Assembly (NCBI GenBank): GCA_040905265.1
Contig: JBBDRW010000147.1
Location: 1 to 64,000 of the forward strand
DNA: 64,000 nt
From: JBBDRW01 sp040905265
GTDB lineage: Bacteria > Bacteroidota > Rhodothermia > Balneolales > Balneolaceae
Direction of reading: 5' to 3'
Shown here piece by piece: positions 44,010-53,775 of this stretch. How positions within the stretch are numbered: position 1 is the first letter of the stretch; each line of letters begins with the position of its first letter. The notes under the pieces are model-generated. The model did not search any database and was not told the origin of the DNA. It worked only from the letters and a program-made list of their open reading frames with translations. A program made the position numbers and the translations under genes.

Positions 44010-44768
44010 ATGAGCATAGATTTTAATCTGGATGGAAAGCGTGCACTGATAACCGGTGGCGGAACAGGATTGGGTTTTGGAATCTCCAGGGCATTCACAG
44101 ATGCAGGTGCCCATGTTATGATAACCGGCCGGCGGGAAAAAGTACTGGCTCAGGCGTGTCAAAAACTGGGAGACCATGCCCGGTATACGGCACACGATAT
44201 TACGGACCTTGCGAGCATACCAGGCCTGGTTAATCAGCTTGAATCCGAATGGGGTGCCATTGATATTCTGGTGAATAACGCAGGGATCAATATGAAGAAA
44301 GAGCCTCTTGAAGTAACCGATCAGGAGTTTTCATCCATTATTCAGACAAACCTGAACGGCCTGTTTGCAATGACACGTGAAGTTTCAAAAAGAATGGTGA
44401 AGCGGAAAGAGGGCTCAATCGTTATGATAACCTCAATGGCTGCCATGTACGGCCTCCCACAGGTATCTGCTTACACTGCTTCAAAATCCGCCGTTTTGGG
44501 ATTGACCCGTTCACTGGCTGTAGACCTATCTCCGATGGGAGTGCGCGTGAATGCAATTGCACCAGGCTTTATTAACTCACCGATGCTGAAGAAGGCGTTT
44601 CAGTCCGACCCTGAACGGGAACAGAAAGTGCTTGGCAGGACTCCGATGAACCGGCTCGGGGAGCCGGAAGATATTGCCATGGCAGTGGTCTACCTTGCAT
44701 CTGACGCTTCCCGGTTTGTGACCGGAGTGAATCTGCCGGTTGACGGTGGAAATTCAATCGGGTTTTAA
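44010..44768 (+). CDS. SDR oxidoreductase, gluconate-5-dehydrogenase or fructuronate-reductase-like
   Basis: A 252-residue classical short-chain dehydrogenase. It has the cofactor motif [19 protein letters not shown] in [11 protein letters not shown], the catalytic Ser/Tyr/Lys set ([21 protein letters not shown]), and the closing LPVDGGNS. Closest in style to gluconate 5-dehydrogenase; SDR-type fructuronate (mannonate) oxidoreductases also occur. In a glucuronate locus, reduction of fructuronate after UxaC is a natural role (inferred). It is 2 nt before the GH67 gene, so they are co-transcribed. Confidence 0.88.
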   Translation: MSIDFNLDGKRALITGGGTGLGFGISRAFTDAGAHVMITGRREKVLAQACQKLGDHARYTAHDITDLASIPGLVNQLESEWGAIDILVNNAGINMKKEPLEVTDQEFSSIIQTNLNGLFAMTREVSKRMVKRKEGSIVMITSMAAMYGLPQVSAYTASKSAVLGLTRSLAVDLSPMGVRVNAIAPGFINSPMLKKAFQSDPEREQKVLGRTPMNRLGEPEDIAMAVVYLASDASRFVTGVNLPVDGGNSIGF

Positions 44769-44770
44769 AC

Positions 44771-46957
44771 ATGCCAAGCCGAAAGATATTCAGAGAGATC
44801 ACACTCTCCGGAATCATATTTCTGATGTTTTTTAGCCTGCAAACTGAATGGGCAGGGGCTGAAGATGGACACCGGATGTGGCTGCGTTACGATCTGGTTT
44901 CGGACCCTGTACAATTGCACCAGTACCGGAACCTGTTTCGGGATGTTGTTGCGCACGGGAGTTCACCGACGTTTGAAGTTCTCCTTGAAGAGCTGGAGCT
45001 CGGTATGAAAGGCTTGCTGGGAGAGAGCGTTCGGTACCGGGCCTCGGTTGAAAGGCCGGGTACCCTGTTAATCGGTACTCCGGACAGTTCCGATCTGATC
45101 TCTTCACTCGGGCTGGAGATGAAACTCCGGGAACTCGGCCCGGAAGGATTTCTTATTGAGCAGATGGATGTCGGTGGCGTGAACTCTACAGTCATTGCTG
45201 CGAACCGGGATATCGGGCTTCTGTATGGAGTATTCGAGTTGTTCAGGAGGATGCAGACGGAGCAGGACCTTGTCGGGATCTCTCATCAGGCCGTTCCCAG
45301 GGTACAACACCGGGTCGTCAACCATTGGGATAACCTGGACCGCACGGTCGAACGGGGGTATGCCGGAATCTCCCTCTGGGAGTGGGGCACCCTTCCGGAG
45401 TACCACCATCCGAGATACCGGGAGTATGCCCGGTTTAATGCATCGATTGGAGTCAATGCGACAGCGATTAACAATGTGAATGCCAACCCGCTGATATTGA
45501 CCGACCACTACCTGGAGAAAGTGAAGGTACTGGCCGATATCTTCCGGCCCTACGGAATCAGGATGTTTCTGTCCGTCAACTTTGACTCTCCCCGGCGGAT
45601 TGGCGGGCTCGATACCTCTGATCCGCTCGATCCGGATGTGAGAGCGTGGTGGAAAGAGCAAGTAGAGAATGTCTACAGCTATATACCGGACTTCGGAGGA
45701 TTTCTGGTGAAAGCGGACTCCGAAGGCCAGCCGGGCCCGCACGGATATGGCCGGGACCACGCAGATGGGGCCAATATGCTGGCTGAAGCCCTTGAACCCT
45801 ATGGAGGGATTGTCTTCTGGCGGGCCTTTGTCTACGATCCGGAGCAGTCGGACCGGATACGTGAGGCGTATGACGAGTTTGTTCCTCTGGATGGGAAATT
45901 CATGGAGAATGTAATTCTGCAAGTGAAAAACGGCCCGCTTGATTTTCAGCCACGTGAACCTTTTTCACCTCTCTTCGGCGCGCTTCCACAGACTAATACG
46001 ATGATAGAATTACAGGTGACACAGGAGTATTTCGGGTTTGCCAACCATCTTGCTTACCAGGGGCCGCTTTTCGAAGAGGTATTGCAGGCAGAAACCTATG
46101 CACGGGGTGAGGGGTCGACGGTTGCCAGGATCATCGACGGGGACCTGTTTGAGTACTCTCAAACCGGAATGGCGGCTGTAATCAATCCTGGTACCGAACG
46201 GAACTGGACCGGACACCCCTTTGTACAGTCGAGCTGGTATGCATTTGGGCGGCTTGCCTGGGATCACTCACTCACTGCTGAAGAGATTGCTGACGAGTGG
46301 ATCCGGATGACGTTTACCAATGATGTGAGGTTTGTCGAGCCAGTGAAAGAGATGATGCTGATCTCCAGGGAGGCGGGGGTTAACTATCGTAGTCCGCTCG
46401 GGCTGACCCACCTCTATGCACAAGGGCACCATTACGGGCCTGCACCCTGGAATGCACAGCACGGTTCCCGGCCTGACTGGACTGCAGTCTATTACCACCG
46501 TGCAGACGAGGAGGGTATCGGATTTGACCGTACGGAGACCGGTTCCAATGCTGTAGAGCAGTACCATTCTCCCTTATCTGAAATATTTGGGGACCCGAAC
46601 CGGGTTCCGGAAGAGCTGCTGCTCTGGTTCCATCGTGTAGATTGGGATCACGAGATGAGTTCCGGCAGGACGCTTTGGGAAGAGCTGGTCTATAAGTATT
46701 ATGAAGGAGTGGAGATGGTTCGTCAGATGCAGGATTCCTGGAATCATCTGGAGGGATTGATTGATGAGCAGAGGTTTGACCACGTGAAGGCACTTCTGAC
46801 GGTGCAGGAGAAAGATGCCATCCGCTGGCGCGACTCCTGTGTCCTCTATTTCCAGACCTTTTCGGGCATGCCGATCCCGGAAGTTTATGAGCTGCCGAAA
46901 CACAGCCTTGAACGATACATTGAGCTTGAGCAAGAGCTCTATATTCCGAGATTCTGA
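44771..46957 (+). CDS. GH67 alpha-glucuronidase
   Basis: A 728-residue GH67 enzyme that removes (4-O-methyl-)glucuronic acid from the non-reducing end of xylo-oligosaccharides. A signal peptide occupies residues 1-30. The three catalytic carboxylates are Glu318 ([10 protein letters not shown]), Asp391 ([10 protein letters not shown]) and Glu419 (QVTQEYFG). Their spacings, 73 and 28, equal those of the characterised Cellvibrio GlcA67A residues 292, 365 and 393 as I recall them. No xylanase or xylosidase is nearby, which suggests the enzyme works on fragments made elsewhere. It shares an operon with the SDR. Confidence 0.96.
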   Translation: MPSRKIFREITLSGIIFLMFFSLQTEWAGAEDGHRMWLRYDLVSDPVQLHQYRNLFRDVVAHGSSPTFEVLLEELELGMKGLLGESVRYRASVERPGTLLIGTPDSSDLISSLGLEMKLRELGPEGFLIEQMDVGGVNSTVIAANRDIGLLYGVFELFRRMQTEQDLVGISHQAVPRVQHRVVNHWDNLDRTVERGYAGISLWEWGTLPEYHHPRYREYARFNASIGVNATAINNVNANPLILTDHYLEKVKVLADIFRPYGIRMFLSVNFDSPRRIGGLDTSDPLDPDVRAWWKEQVENVYSYIPDFGGFLVKADSEGQPGPHGYGRDHADGANMLAEALEPYGGIVFWRAFVYDPEQSDRIREAYDEFVPLDGKFMENVILQVKNGPLDFQPREPFSPLFGALPQTNTMIELQVTQEYFGFANHLAYQGPLFEEVLQAETYARGEGSTVARIIDGDLFEYSQTGMAAVINPGTERNWTGHPFVQSSWYAFGRLAWDHSLTAEEIADEWIRMTFTNDVRFVEPVKEMMLISREAGVNYRSPLGLTHLYAQGHHYGPAPWNAQHGSRPDWTAVYYHRADEEGIGFDRTETGSNAVEQYHSPLSEIFGDPNRVPEELLLWFHRVDWDHEMSSGRTLWEELVYKYYEGVEMVRQMQDSWNHLEGLIDEQRFDHVKALLTVQEKDAIRWRDSCVLYFQTFSGMPIPEVYELPKHSLERYIELEQELYIPRF

Positions 46958-47046
46958 CACTGCCAGTGTCGTCAATCTCACCATACCCTCCCCGCCTTCT
47001 TTAACCAGGATCAGTGCCGGTTCTACCCCTATGTGAGGGAGGACTC

Positions 47047-48345
47047 CTACATCAGGTCAAACAGGCGCGGAAGCCAGAGGCTCAGGTCCTCCCAGTATGT
47101 AATCAGCATCAGGGCAGTGATCATTGCGATGAAGAGCGGGAGCAGTGGTTTTACAACTTTCTCTATAGTCGTTCCCGCTATACTGACTCCGACAAAGAGA
47201 AGCGTGCCCACCGGCGGAGTGCAGATTCCGATACAGAGGTTGACGATCATGATGATCCCGAAGTGTACCGGGTCTATCCCCAGTTCGAGGACGACCGGCA
47301 GGAAGATCGGTGTAAAGATCAGGACGGCGGGTGTGATATCCATAAACATCCCGACGACCAGAAGGATCAGGTTGATCAGCAGCAGGATGACGATTTTGTT
47401 GTCACTCAGGGATAACAGTGCTTCACTGATATTCTGTGGAATATGTCCATAGGAGAAGACCCAGGACATACTGATGGAAGCGGCGATGAGCAGCATGACG
47501 ATCGCTGTAGTCTGCACGGAACTCATCAGGATATCGGGGAGATCCTTGACGGATATCTCCCTGTATGCGAAGGCAAGAATGAGGGTATAGATGACCGCAA
47601 TGGCAGCAGCTTCGGTCGCGGTAAAGATCCCGGCGACAATTCCGCCGATCACAATAATCAAAAGAAGAAGGCTTGGGACGGCTGCAATAAATGAGGTGAA
47701 CAGGCCTTTGAATGTACTGCGTTCACCAACCGGAAAGTTCTTTCGCTTTGCCCAGACAGCGGCAACAATCATCAGGAAGAGTCCGGTGAGGATTCCCGGG
47801 ATATAACCGGCGATGAAGAGTGCCGCAATCGAAGTGCCGCCGCTTGCCAGAGAGTAAACAATCAGGATGTTGGAGGGGGGAATCACAAGGCCCATTGTGG
47901 AGGAGGAGATATTGATCGCAGCTCCGAACTCTTTGGTGTACCCTTCTTTCTCCATCCGCGGCCCCAGGATACTCCCGATTGCGGATGCGGCGGCAACCGA
48001 AGAACCGGCGATCGCACCGAATAGCATTGCCGCGACTACATTGATGTGAGCCAATCCGCCGGGAAGAGCCCCGACGATGTTCTTGGCAAAGTGAATCAGG
48101 CGTGTGGCGATTCCGCCCTTGTTCATCATCTGGCCGGCAAGGATAAAGAATGGGATGGCCAGAAGCGTAAAACTGTCCAGGCTTACGAGGAACTGCTGGC
48201 CCAACGTCATGAATGCAGTCAGCGAGTTCATACTGAAGAGCAGGGTCAACAGACTGGAGATTCCGAGAGTCCAGGCAACCGGAACGCCGATTCCCAGCAA
48301 CAGGAAAAAACTGACGATCAGTACGAGTATTTCAATCCATTCCAT
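47047..48345 (-). CDS. dctM: TRAP transporter large membrane subunit
   Basis: A 432-residue multi-helix permease of the DctM family. Motifs are GVPVAWTLGISSLL, LLAIPFFILAGQMMNKGGIA, GALPGGLAHINVVAAMLFGAIAGSSVAAASAIGSI and TPPVGTLLFVG. It uses the sodium gradient to take up a carboxylate with DctP and DctQ. It is last in the dctP-dctQ-dctM gene group (12 bp after dctQ). The uronate locus around it points to glucuronate as substrate. Confidence 0.95.
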   Translation of the reverse strand: MEWIEILVLIVSFFLLLGIGVPVAWTLGISSLLTLLFSMNSLTAFMTLGQQFLVSLDSFTLLAIPFFILAGQMMNKGGIATRLIHFAKNIVGALPGGLAHINVVAAMLFGAIAGSSVAAASAIGSILGPRMEKEGYTKEFGAAINISSSTMGLVIPPSNILIVYSLASGGTSIAALFIAGYIPGILTGLFLMIVAAVWAKRKNFPVGERSTFKGLFTSFIAAVPSLLLLIIVIGGIVAGIFTATEAAAIAVIYTLILAFAYREISVKDLPDILMSSVQTTAIVMLLIAASISMSWVFSYGHIPQNISEALLSLSDNKIVILLLINLILLVVGMFMDITPAVLIFTPIFLPVVLELGIDPVHFGIIMIVNLCIGICTPPVGTLLFVGVSIAGTTIEKVVKPLLPLFIAMITALMLITYWEDLSLWLPRLFDLM

Positions 48346-48357
48346 AGTCTTTCCGTT

Positions 48358-48876
48358 TTAGATTGACCCTTTAAAATCCTGTTTCTGAATTGCATCCTCA
48401 CCATTCCTGTCGTCTGGTGAATTGACCAGTCTTATGATGTCTGAAATTTTATAATAGATGATCAGCAAGCCGCTGACCGGGCCGATCAAATAGACCAGGG
48501 CCATCGGGATTTGAAGCGTTGGTGTGATTTGATAGAGCGTAAAGGTGTACCAGGAGAGCATTCCGCCGCCAATGACCAGCACAGAGAGAACAAACCCGAT
48601 GATCAGAATTTTGTTGAAGATCTGAAGTTTTTTCCTCTTCTCCGGCCTCAGTCTGTCCGGCAACAGATTGATCGAGATATGCATATTTTGCCCGGAAAAA
48701 TAGGCGCCGCCCAGCAGGCTCACCCAGATCAGCAGAAAACGGGCTACCTCATCCGTTACTGTGCTTGGTGCGTTTAGTATATAGCGGGAGAAGACCTGCC
48801 AGAAGACAGTCAGTACCAATAGCCCCATCATACCGACGAGGACGGCTCTTGTAGCAGCATCGATTCTGTTTCTCAC
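48358..48876 (-). CDS. dctQ: TRAP transporter small membrane subunit
   Basis: A 172-residue four-helix DctQ protein. It has RAVLVGMMGLLVLTVFWQVFSRYIL, then DEVARFLLIWVSLLGGAYF, a third helix near IIGFVLSVLVIGGGM and a fourth at PMALVYLIGPVSGLLIIYY. It bridges the binding protein and DctM. The position between dctP and dctM is standard. Confidence 0.93.
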   Translation of the reverse strand: MRNRIDAATRAVLVGMMGLLVLTVFWQVFSRYILNAPSTVTDEVARFLLIWVSLLGGAYFSGQNMHISINLLPDRLRPEKRKKLQIFNKILIIGFVLSVLVIGGGMLSWYTFTLYQITPTLQIPMALVYLIGPVSGLLIIYYKISDIIRLVNSPDDRNGEDAIQKQDFKGSI

Positions 48877-48964
48877 GGGATCACCGTTTTCGGGTTATGT
48901 CAAATTACAAATCCGGCTGTCCGGTATTCACTTATGCCGGGCCGGGTATCCGGTTTTTCTCGGC

Positions 48965-49975
48965 CTACTCGACCTGTCGTATTCGTTCCACCAACCTGTA
49001 TAGTTCAGGATCACTGGATTGAATCTCCTCATAGATTGATTCTACCCGGTTTCGAAACGGCTCTTCATCCGGATAGATCACTTCGACGCCGGCCGCTTCC
49101 ACTTCTCTGAGGGATTCCGCCTCATATTCACGCCATAATTCGCGCTGGAACTCGACAGATCGGTCAATAGCGGCCTGAAGCCACTCCTGTTCCTGGCCAG
49201 TCAGCGAGTTCCAGGTGTTGGTACCGACGAGCAGAAAGTCCGGAACAGCCGTGTGTTCATTCAGGACGTAATAATTGGTGACTTCATAGTGGCGGGAGGA
49301 GTAGTAACTCGGGGGGTTATTTTCAGCTCCGTCGACAATGCCTCCCTGAAAAGCAGTATAGAGCTCGCCATATGAGAGAGGAGTTGCCGACCCTCCCAAT
49401 GTTCTTACAAGATTCATTGCCATAACGCTTGGCTGAACCCGGATCTTCATTCCCGGGAGATCGTCCGGAGTCAGTATTGGCCTGTCAACGGTATAGAAAC
49501 TTCGTTTGCCGGCATCGTAATAGGCAACACCGCGGAGCCGGTACGGTTCTCCGGCCAGCAGAAGCTCGGTTCCGATAGGATCTTCCCAAAAAACACGTTC
49601 CATATGTTCATCATCCCGGAATAGATAGGGCAGGCTGAAAACACGGATTTCAGGTACAATGTTTTCAAGCACTGCTCCGGATACCTTGGTCATACCGATC
49701 GTGCCGATCTGTACCAGTTCCAGTAACTCTCTTTCAGACCCGAGTTGCTGGGTCGGATAGATCACGATTCTCATCCGGCCATCCGAGTACTCTTCTACAT
49801 AGTCCGCCATCTCCTGCATGGCAGTCGATACCGGGTGAGCCAGGTGCATGGCATGTGCCAGAATGATAGTCTTTGGTTCCCCTTCCCGGTCCCTGTTGCA
49901 GGACTGTAATACCATCAGGCATAGTAGCATCAGGATGGCAGAAAATCGAATAGTTGGGTTTGAATGGGTGCTCAT
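48965..49975 (-). CDS. dctP: TRAP transporter substrate-binding protein
   Basis: A 336-residue DctP-type binding protein anchored as a lipoprotein (Cys26, VLQSCNRD). Family blocks are ILAHAMHLAHPVSTAMQEMA, YPTQQLGSERELLELVQIGTIGM, SLPYLFRDDEHM, GMKIRVQPS and GGIVDGAENNPPSY. The conserved Arg in KIRVQPS normally binds the ligand carboxylate. A uronate ligand is inferred from UxaC and GH67 in the same group. A LacI-type operator lies about 70 bp upstream. Confidence 0.95.
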   Translation of the reverse strand: MSTHSNPTIRFSAILMLLCLMVLQSCNRDREGEPKTIILAHAMHLAHPVSTAMQEMADYVEEYSDGRMRIVIYPTQQLGSERELLELVQIGTIGMTKVSGAVLENIVPEIRVFSLPYLFRDDEHMERVFWEDPIGTELLLAGEPYRLRGVAYYDAGKRSFYTVDRPILTPDDLPGMKIRVQPSVMAMNLVRTLGGSATPLSYGELYTAFQGGIVDGAENNPPSYYSSRHYEVTNYYVLNEHTAVPDFLLVGTNTWNSLTGQEQEWLQAAIDRSVEFQRELWREYEAESLREVEAAGVEVIYPDEEPFRNRVESIYEEIQSSDPELYRLVERIRQVE

Positions 49976-50043
49976 AGGTGAAGTTTCATCCGGTTGGTTT
50001 CCCCGACCTGTTGTCGGGTTGTTCCGTCAGATTTCCGTCAGTT

Positions 50044-50057
50044 TAAAAGCGCTTTCA
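50044..50057 (-). promoter_or_regulatory. LacI-type operator upstream of dctP
   Basis: On the minus strand TGAAAGCGCTTTTA matches the LacI-family consensus TGNAANCGNTTNCA at all but one fixed position. It lies about 70 bp before the dctP start, so it could control the TRAP genes separately from uxaC. Confidence 0.6.
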
Positions 50058-50155
50058 GGACAGTGCAATAATATTGAAATATTTTTAAAAATCCCGATTC
50101 AATCTGAAAAGCAGGCTCTGCATTGGTCTGGATCACAACCGGCTGTCTTGCCGGA

Positions 50156-51568
50156 TTACTCTTCTTCAGAAAATGGAAAATAGGTTTTTGCATTGAAATA
50201 TGAGATGTCAGCTGCAATTTTTCCGAGCCAGTCGAGGTCATACGGCAGCTCACCGTTCTCAACATCACGTCCGATCAGGTTGCAGAGGATCCGCCTGAAA
50301 TATTCATGCCTGGGATAAGAGAGAAAGCTTCTGGAGTCGGTCAACATCCCGACAAAACAGCTCAGCAGTCCCATGTTGGAGAGAATATTCATCTGATCTT
50401 CCATACCATCCTTCTGGTCAAGAAACCACCAGGCCGTTCCGTATTGGACTTTCCCGCGATCCGATCCGTCATTATAATTTCCTGCCATCGTTGCCATGAC
50501 CGAATTATCGGCCGGATTCAGATTGTAGAGTATGGTTTTTGAGAGCTGGTTGCTTTGGTCCAGTGTATCAAAAAAATCAGCAAGGGAATGGCTGTGGGAG
50601 ACGTCACTGATCGAATCGAATCCGGCAGCCTCGCCGAATTTTCGGTACATCCGGGTGTTGGCATTCCGCAGGGCTCCCAGGTGAAACTGCTGCACCCATC
50701 CCCTTTCATGGTACATTTTGCTAAGCTGCAGGAGTATGGTGGTGACGAGCCCGTGCCGTGCCTCTTCTCCGGGGTCCCGGCCGTCCCTGACCGCTTGAAA
50801 TACACTTTCCGGATGAAACGATGAATCGGGGACCGGGTGGATCTTCTCCAGGCCGTGATCAGCCAGCCGGCAGCCGTTTTTGTGAAAAAAATCGATTCGT
50901 GATTCGAGTGACTCCAGAAATTTGTCGAGTGACCGGATTTCGTTACCTGTAATTTCTCCAAGCTTGTCGACCCATCGATTCCAGCGTTCAGGCTGCTCCA
51001 TCCCAAAGGATGGATCCGGACGAAATGTAGGGAGTACCTTGCAGGGGAATATTCCGGACCTGATCGAACGGTGGGCCTCCAGTGAATCGAGAGGATCATC
51101 CGTGGTGCAGACAATCTCAACCTTCATCTTTGTCAACAGGCTGCGGGCTCGAAATTCATCCCCGGTAATTCGTTCATTGCAGTGTCGGTAAACTTCATCT
51201 GCCGATTCAGGATTCAGTAGTTTCTCAACCCCGAAGTAGTTTTTGAGTTCCAGGTGAGTCCAATGGTAGAGCGGATTGCGGACCGTATAGGGGACTGTCC
51301 TGGCCCACATCATGAATTTTTCCCGGTCTGAAGCTTTGCCGGTAATATAGTGTTCATCGATACCAAGAGTACGCATGGCACGCCATTTGTAGTGGTCGCC
51401 GTCGAGCCAGATCGAGGTGATTGTACTGAAACGTCTGTTTTCATCGATCTCCGAGGGAGGGAGATGAGAGTGGTAGTCAATAATCGGCAAATCAGCTACA
51501 TAATCATGATAGAGCCGTTTTGCCGGTTCTGACTGTAGAAGAAAGTCGTCGGTAAGAAATGTATTCAT
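50156..51568 (-). CDS. uxaC: Glucuronate isomerase
   Basis: A 470-residue UxaC of the amidohydrolase-like fold. It converts D-glucuronate to D-fructuronate (or galacturonate to tagaturonate). Motifs: LPIIDYHSHLPPSEI (metal-binding HxH), TTDDPLDSLEAH, FHLGALRNANTRM and LTDSRSFLSYPRHEYFRR. The frame is open to 51601, but ATG 51568 (MNTFLTDDFLL) is the family start. It is the first dedicated catabolic enzyme for the acid released by GH67. A LacI operator lies 19 bp upstream of its start. Confidence 0.96.
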   Translation of the reverse strand: MNTFLTDDFLLQSEPAKRLYHDYVADLPIIDYHSHLPPSEIDENRRFSTITSIWLDGDHYKWRAMRTLGIDEHYITGKASDREKFMMWARTVPYTVRNPLYHWTHLELKNYFGVEKLLNPESADEVYRHCNERITGDEFRARSLLTKMKVEIVCTTDDPLDSLEAHRSIRSGIFPCKVLPTFRPDPSFGMEQPERWNRWVDKLGEITGNEIRSLDKFLESLESRIDFFHKNGCRLADHGLEKIHPVPDSSFHPESVFQAVRDGRDPGEEARHGLVTTILLQLSKMYHERGWVQQFHLGALRNANTRMYRKFGEAAGFDSISDVSHSHSLADFFDTLDQSNQLSKTILYNLNPADNSVMATMAGNYNDGSDRGKVQYGTAWWFLDQKDGMEDQMNILSNMGLLSCFVGMLTDSRSFLSYPRHEYFRRILCNLIGRDVENGELPYDLDWLGKIAADISYFNAKTYFPFSEEE

Positions 51569-51586
51569 CCGTAGCGGATTGATTAG

Positions 51587-51600
51587 TACAATCGTTTGCA
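51587..51600 (-). promoter_or_regulatory. LacI-type operator upstream of uxaC
   Basis: Plus strand TACAATCGTTTGCA (minus TGCAAACGATTGTA) fits the LacI consensus at all but one fixed position and closely resembles the site before susC. It lies just upstream of the uxaC start, where bound repressor would block transcription. Confidence 0.6.
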
Positions 51601-51654
51601 CGACCGGAGATTAGGAAAGATGGAGGTCATATTCAAATAAAAAAGTGTGGCTGC

Positions 51655-52683
51655 TCAGGAGGTCTCCTTCCGGATGGCCGGCGCTACTTCTGTGCCGAAG
51701 AGTTCGATTGCCCGAAGTACCTTTTTGTGAGAGAGCGTACCTACCGTCAGCTGCAGTAGAGTTCGTTGATGGCCGAAGAGTTCATATTGGTATAGAATTT
51801 TATCGATTACAGCCTGCGGACTGCCGACAATATTGGCTCCCTTCAGGCTGCAGGATGCCTCGAACTGTTCTCGTGTCATGGGCGGCCATCCGCGTTCTCT
51901 GCCGATTTTGTTCATGGTGTGTGCAAACGCAGGGAATGCATCCTCCACCGCCCGTTCGGAGTCATCACCGATAAATCCGTGTGAGTTGATACTCAGTTTT
52001 GGAGGCTCCATTCCGTTCTCCCGGGCTCCCTGTTGATGCAGGTCGGCCAGAGGCTTGAACCGTTCAGGGAGGCCGCCGATGATTCCAAGTGCCATAGGCA
52101 GCCCGAGAGAGCCTGCACGATACGCCGATTCAGGCGTTCCGCCAACGGCAATCCAGACCGGCAGTTGGTTCTGTACCGGCCTTGGATAGACGCTCTGGCC
52201 GCTGAGCGGCGGACGGTGTTCGCCGGACCAGTGGAGTTGGACATTATCCCGCAATTTCAGCAAGAGCTCAAGTTTTTCAGCAAAGAGTTCGTCATAGTCG
52301 CTCAGTTCGTATCCGAATAGTGGAAATGATTCGATGAACGAGCCGCGGCCGGCCATAATTTCGGCGCGTCCTTCGGATAGCAAGTCCACCGTTGAAAACT
52401 GTTGAAACAGCCGGACAGGGTCTTCCGAACCCAAAACGGATACGGCACTGCTAAGCCGGATATTCCGGGTCCGTGCTGCGGCTGCTGCAAGGAGTATGGC
52501 CGGTGAGGATGAGAGATATTCCGGACGGTGATGTTCGCCGATTCCGAAGAGGTCGAGCCCGACCTGGTCAGCCAGCTCGATCTCCTCCATCAGGTTTTTG
52601 ATCCTCTCAACCGGAGCCGGCGTACGGCCGGTCTCCGGGTCAGGTGTAGCCTCTACAAACGTATAGATACCGAGTTCCATCAT
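51655..52683 (-). CDS. LLM-class flavin-dependent oxidoreductase
   Basis: A 342-residue luciferase-like monooxygenase-fold protein (F420- or FMN-type). It begins with [16 protein letters not shown], has the flavin-site blocks [38 protein letters not shown] and [20 protein letters not shown], and [14 protein letters not shown] at the end. The substrate is unknown. It starts 7 bp after the epimerase gene stop, implying one transcript; uxaC downstream probably has its own promoter. Confidence 0.9.
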   Translation of the reverse strand: MMELGIYTFVEATPDPETGRTPAPVERIKNLMEEIELADQVGLDLFGIGEHHRPEYLSSSPAILLAAAAARTRNIRLSSAVSVLGSEDPVRLFQQFSTVDLLSEGRAEIMAGRGSFIESFPLFGYELSDYDELFAEKLELLLKLRDNVQLHWSGEHRPPLSGQSVYPRPVQNQLPVWIAVGGTPESAYRAGSLGLPMALGIIGGLPERFKPLADLHQQGARENGMEPPKLSINSHGFIGDDSERAVEDAFPAFAHTMNKIGRERGWPPMTREQFEASCSLKGANIVGSPQAVIDKILYQYELFGHQRTLLQLTVGTLSHKKVLRAIELFGTEVAPAIRKETS

Positions 52684-52690
52684 CCTGTGG

Positions 52691-53680
52691 TCAATTTAGA
52701 AAGTTCTCATTTGAAAGCCAGTTATAACAATCTTCAATAGACCGTTCAAGGGGCAGAATTCGGTATCCCAGATCCCTCTTCGCTTTTTCGCTTGAGTAGG
52801 AGATCCCTTTTCGGGTGAGGATATGAATCAGTTCCGGAGTCAGGTCGGGACTCTCGCCGGTCAGGTAACCGATTCCCGATTGAAATCGCGCAATGGTTTT
52901 TAATAGTATTGTAGGTATCTCATTCGGAATTTCCTTGCCGTCCACAAATTTTGCGATCCGGGTGATAAACTCTTTAAGCGTGCAGGTTTCACCGGACAAA
53001 ATGTAGTTTTCCCCGTTTCGGCCCGCCGATACAGCCGAAAGAAAAGCTCGTGCCACTTCGTCTACATGTGTTACGCTGATGACGCCATCCGGAATACCGG
53101 GTAGCTTTCCGTTTTGTAACGCAAGGAACATCTTTCCCCAATTATTCCTGTCATACGGCCCGGTTACGGTGGTTGGATTGAGAATCACAACGTTCATGTC
53201 GTGATCTCGATACTTTTGAACCTCCTGTTCGGCTGACCATTTTGTCCGTTCATAATTAACCCAGGAGCGGCCGCCCTGTTTCGGGACCGATTCAGTGATG
53301 TGAGTTGTAAGAGCATCCCCCCAGGCAGAGGCACTTGAAGCGTAGATAAACGAACCGGCCTCTTTGGATGCGGCTACATGAAGCATATTTCTTGTTCCGT
53401 CAACGTTTACTTCTCTCTGCCTGCGATTATACCGGGACCAGAGGTTGGTATCCCCTGCAAGATGAAATACAGCGTCACACCGCTCCGGCATCGCTTTCTG
53501 AATGGAGTCAATGTCTGTTACGGAGCCTTGTTTCAGATCCGTTTGAAATGGGCGCAGATAGGTCAGTTTTGAACCAGGTCTGTGAAATACGGTAACTTTC
53601 CACCCCTCATTTCGGAGATGCTGAATCAGGTTGGTACCGATAAAACCAGTTCCACCGGTAACAAATGCAGTTTTGCACAT
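52691..53680 (-). CDS. NAD-dependent epimerase/dehydratase (extended SDR)
   Basis: A 329-residue extended SDR. The cofactor motif is [13 protein letters not shown], then VFHLAGDTN, and the catalytic Tyr-x3-Lys is in [13 protein letters not shown]. It resembles dihydroflavonol-4-reductase-like or nucleoside-sugar epimerase proteins. Hydrophobic residues near 250-275 are modest and do not suggest a membrane anchor. The substrate is unknown. It is followed by the LLM oxidoreductase. Confidence 0.88.
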   Translation of the reverse strand: MCKTAFVTGGTGFIGTNLIQHLRNEGWKVTVFHRPGSKLTYLRPFQTDLKQGSVTDIDSIQKAMPERCDAVFHLAGDTNLWSRYNRRQREVNVDGTRNMLHVAASKEAGSFIYASSASAWGDALTTHITESVPKQGGRSWVNYERTKWSAEQEVQKYRDHDMNVVILNPTTVTGPYDRNNWGKMFLALQNGKLPGIPDGVISVTHVDEVARAFLSAVSAGRNGENYILSGETCTLKEFITRIAKFVDGKEIPNEIPTILLKTIARFQSGIGYLTGESPDLTPELIHILTRKGISYSSEKAKRDLGYRILPLERSIEDCYNWLSNENFLN

Positions 53681-53775
53681 AGATTATCCCGATAATGGTC
53701 AGAGAGTTCAGAACACTACAGGATGTTACAATGATCCGCGGTGTAAAAAAAGTTCCCGGAATCAGGATTTATCTT

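Noticed and set aside
45104..45922. Open frame of 272 codons antisense to GH67
   Set aside because: The GH67 frame has catalytic residues at exact spacing; the antisense frame has no motif.
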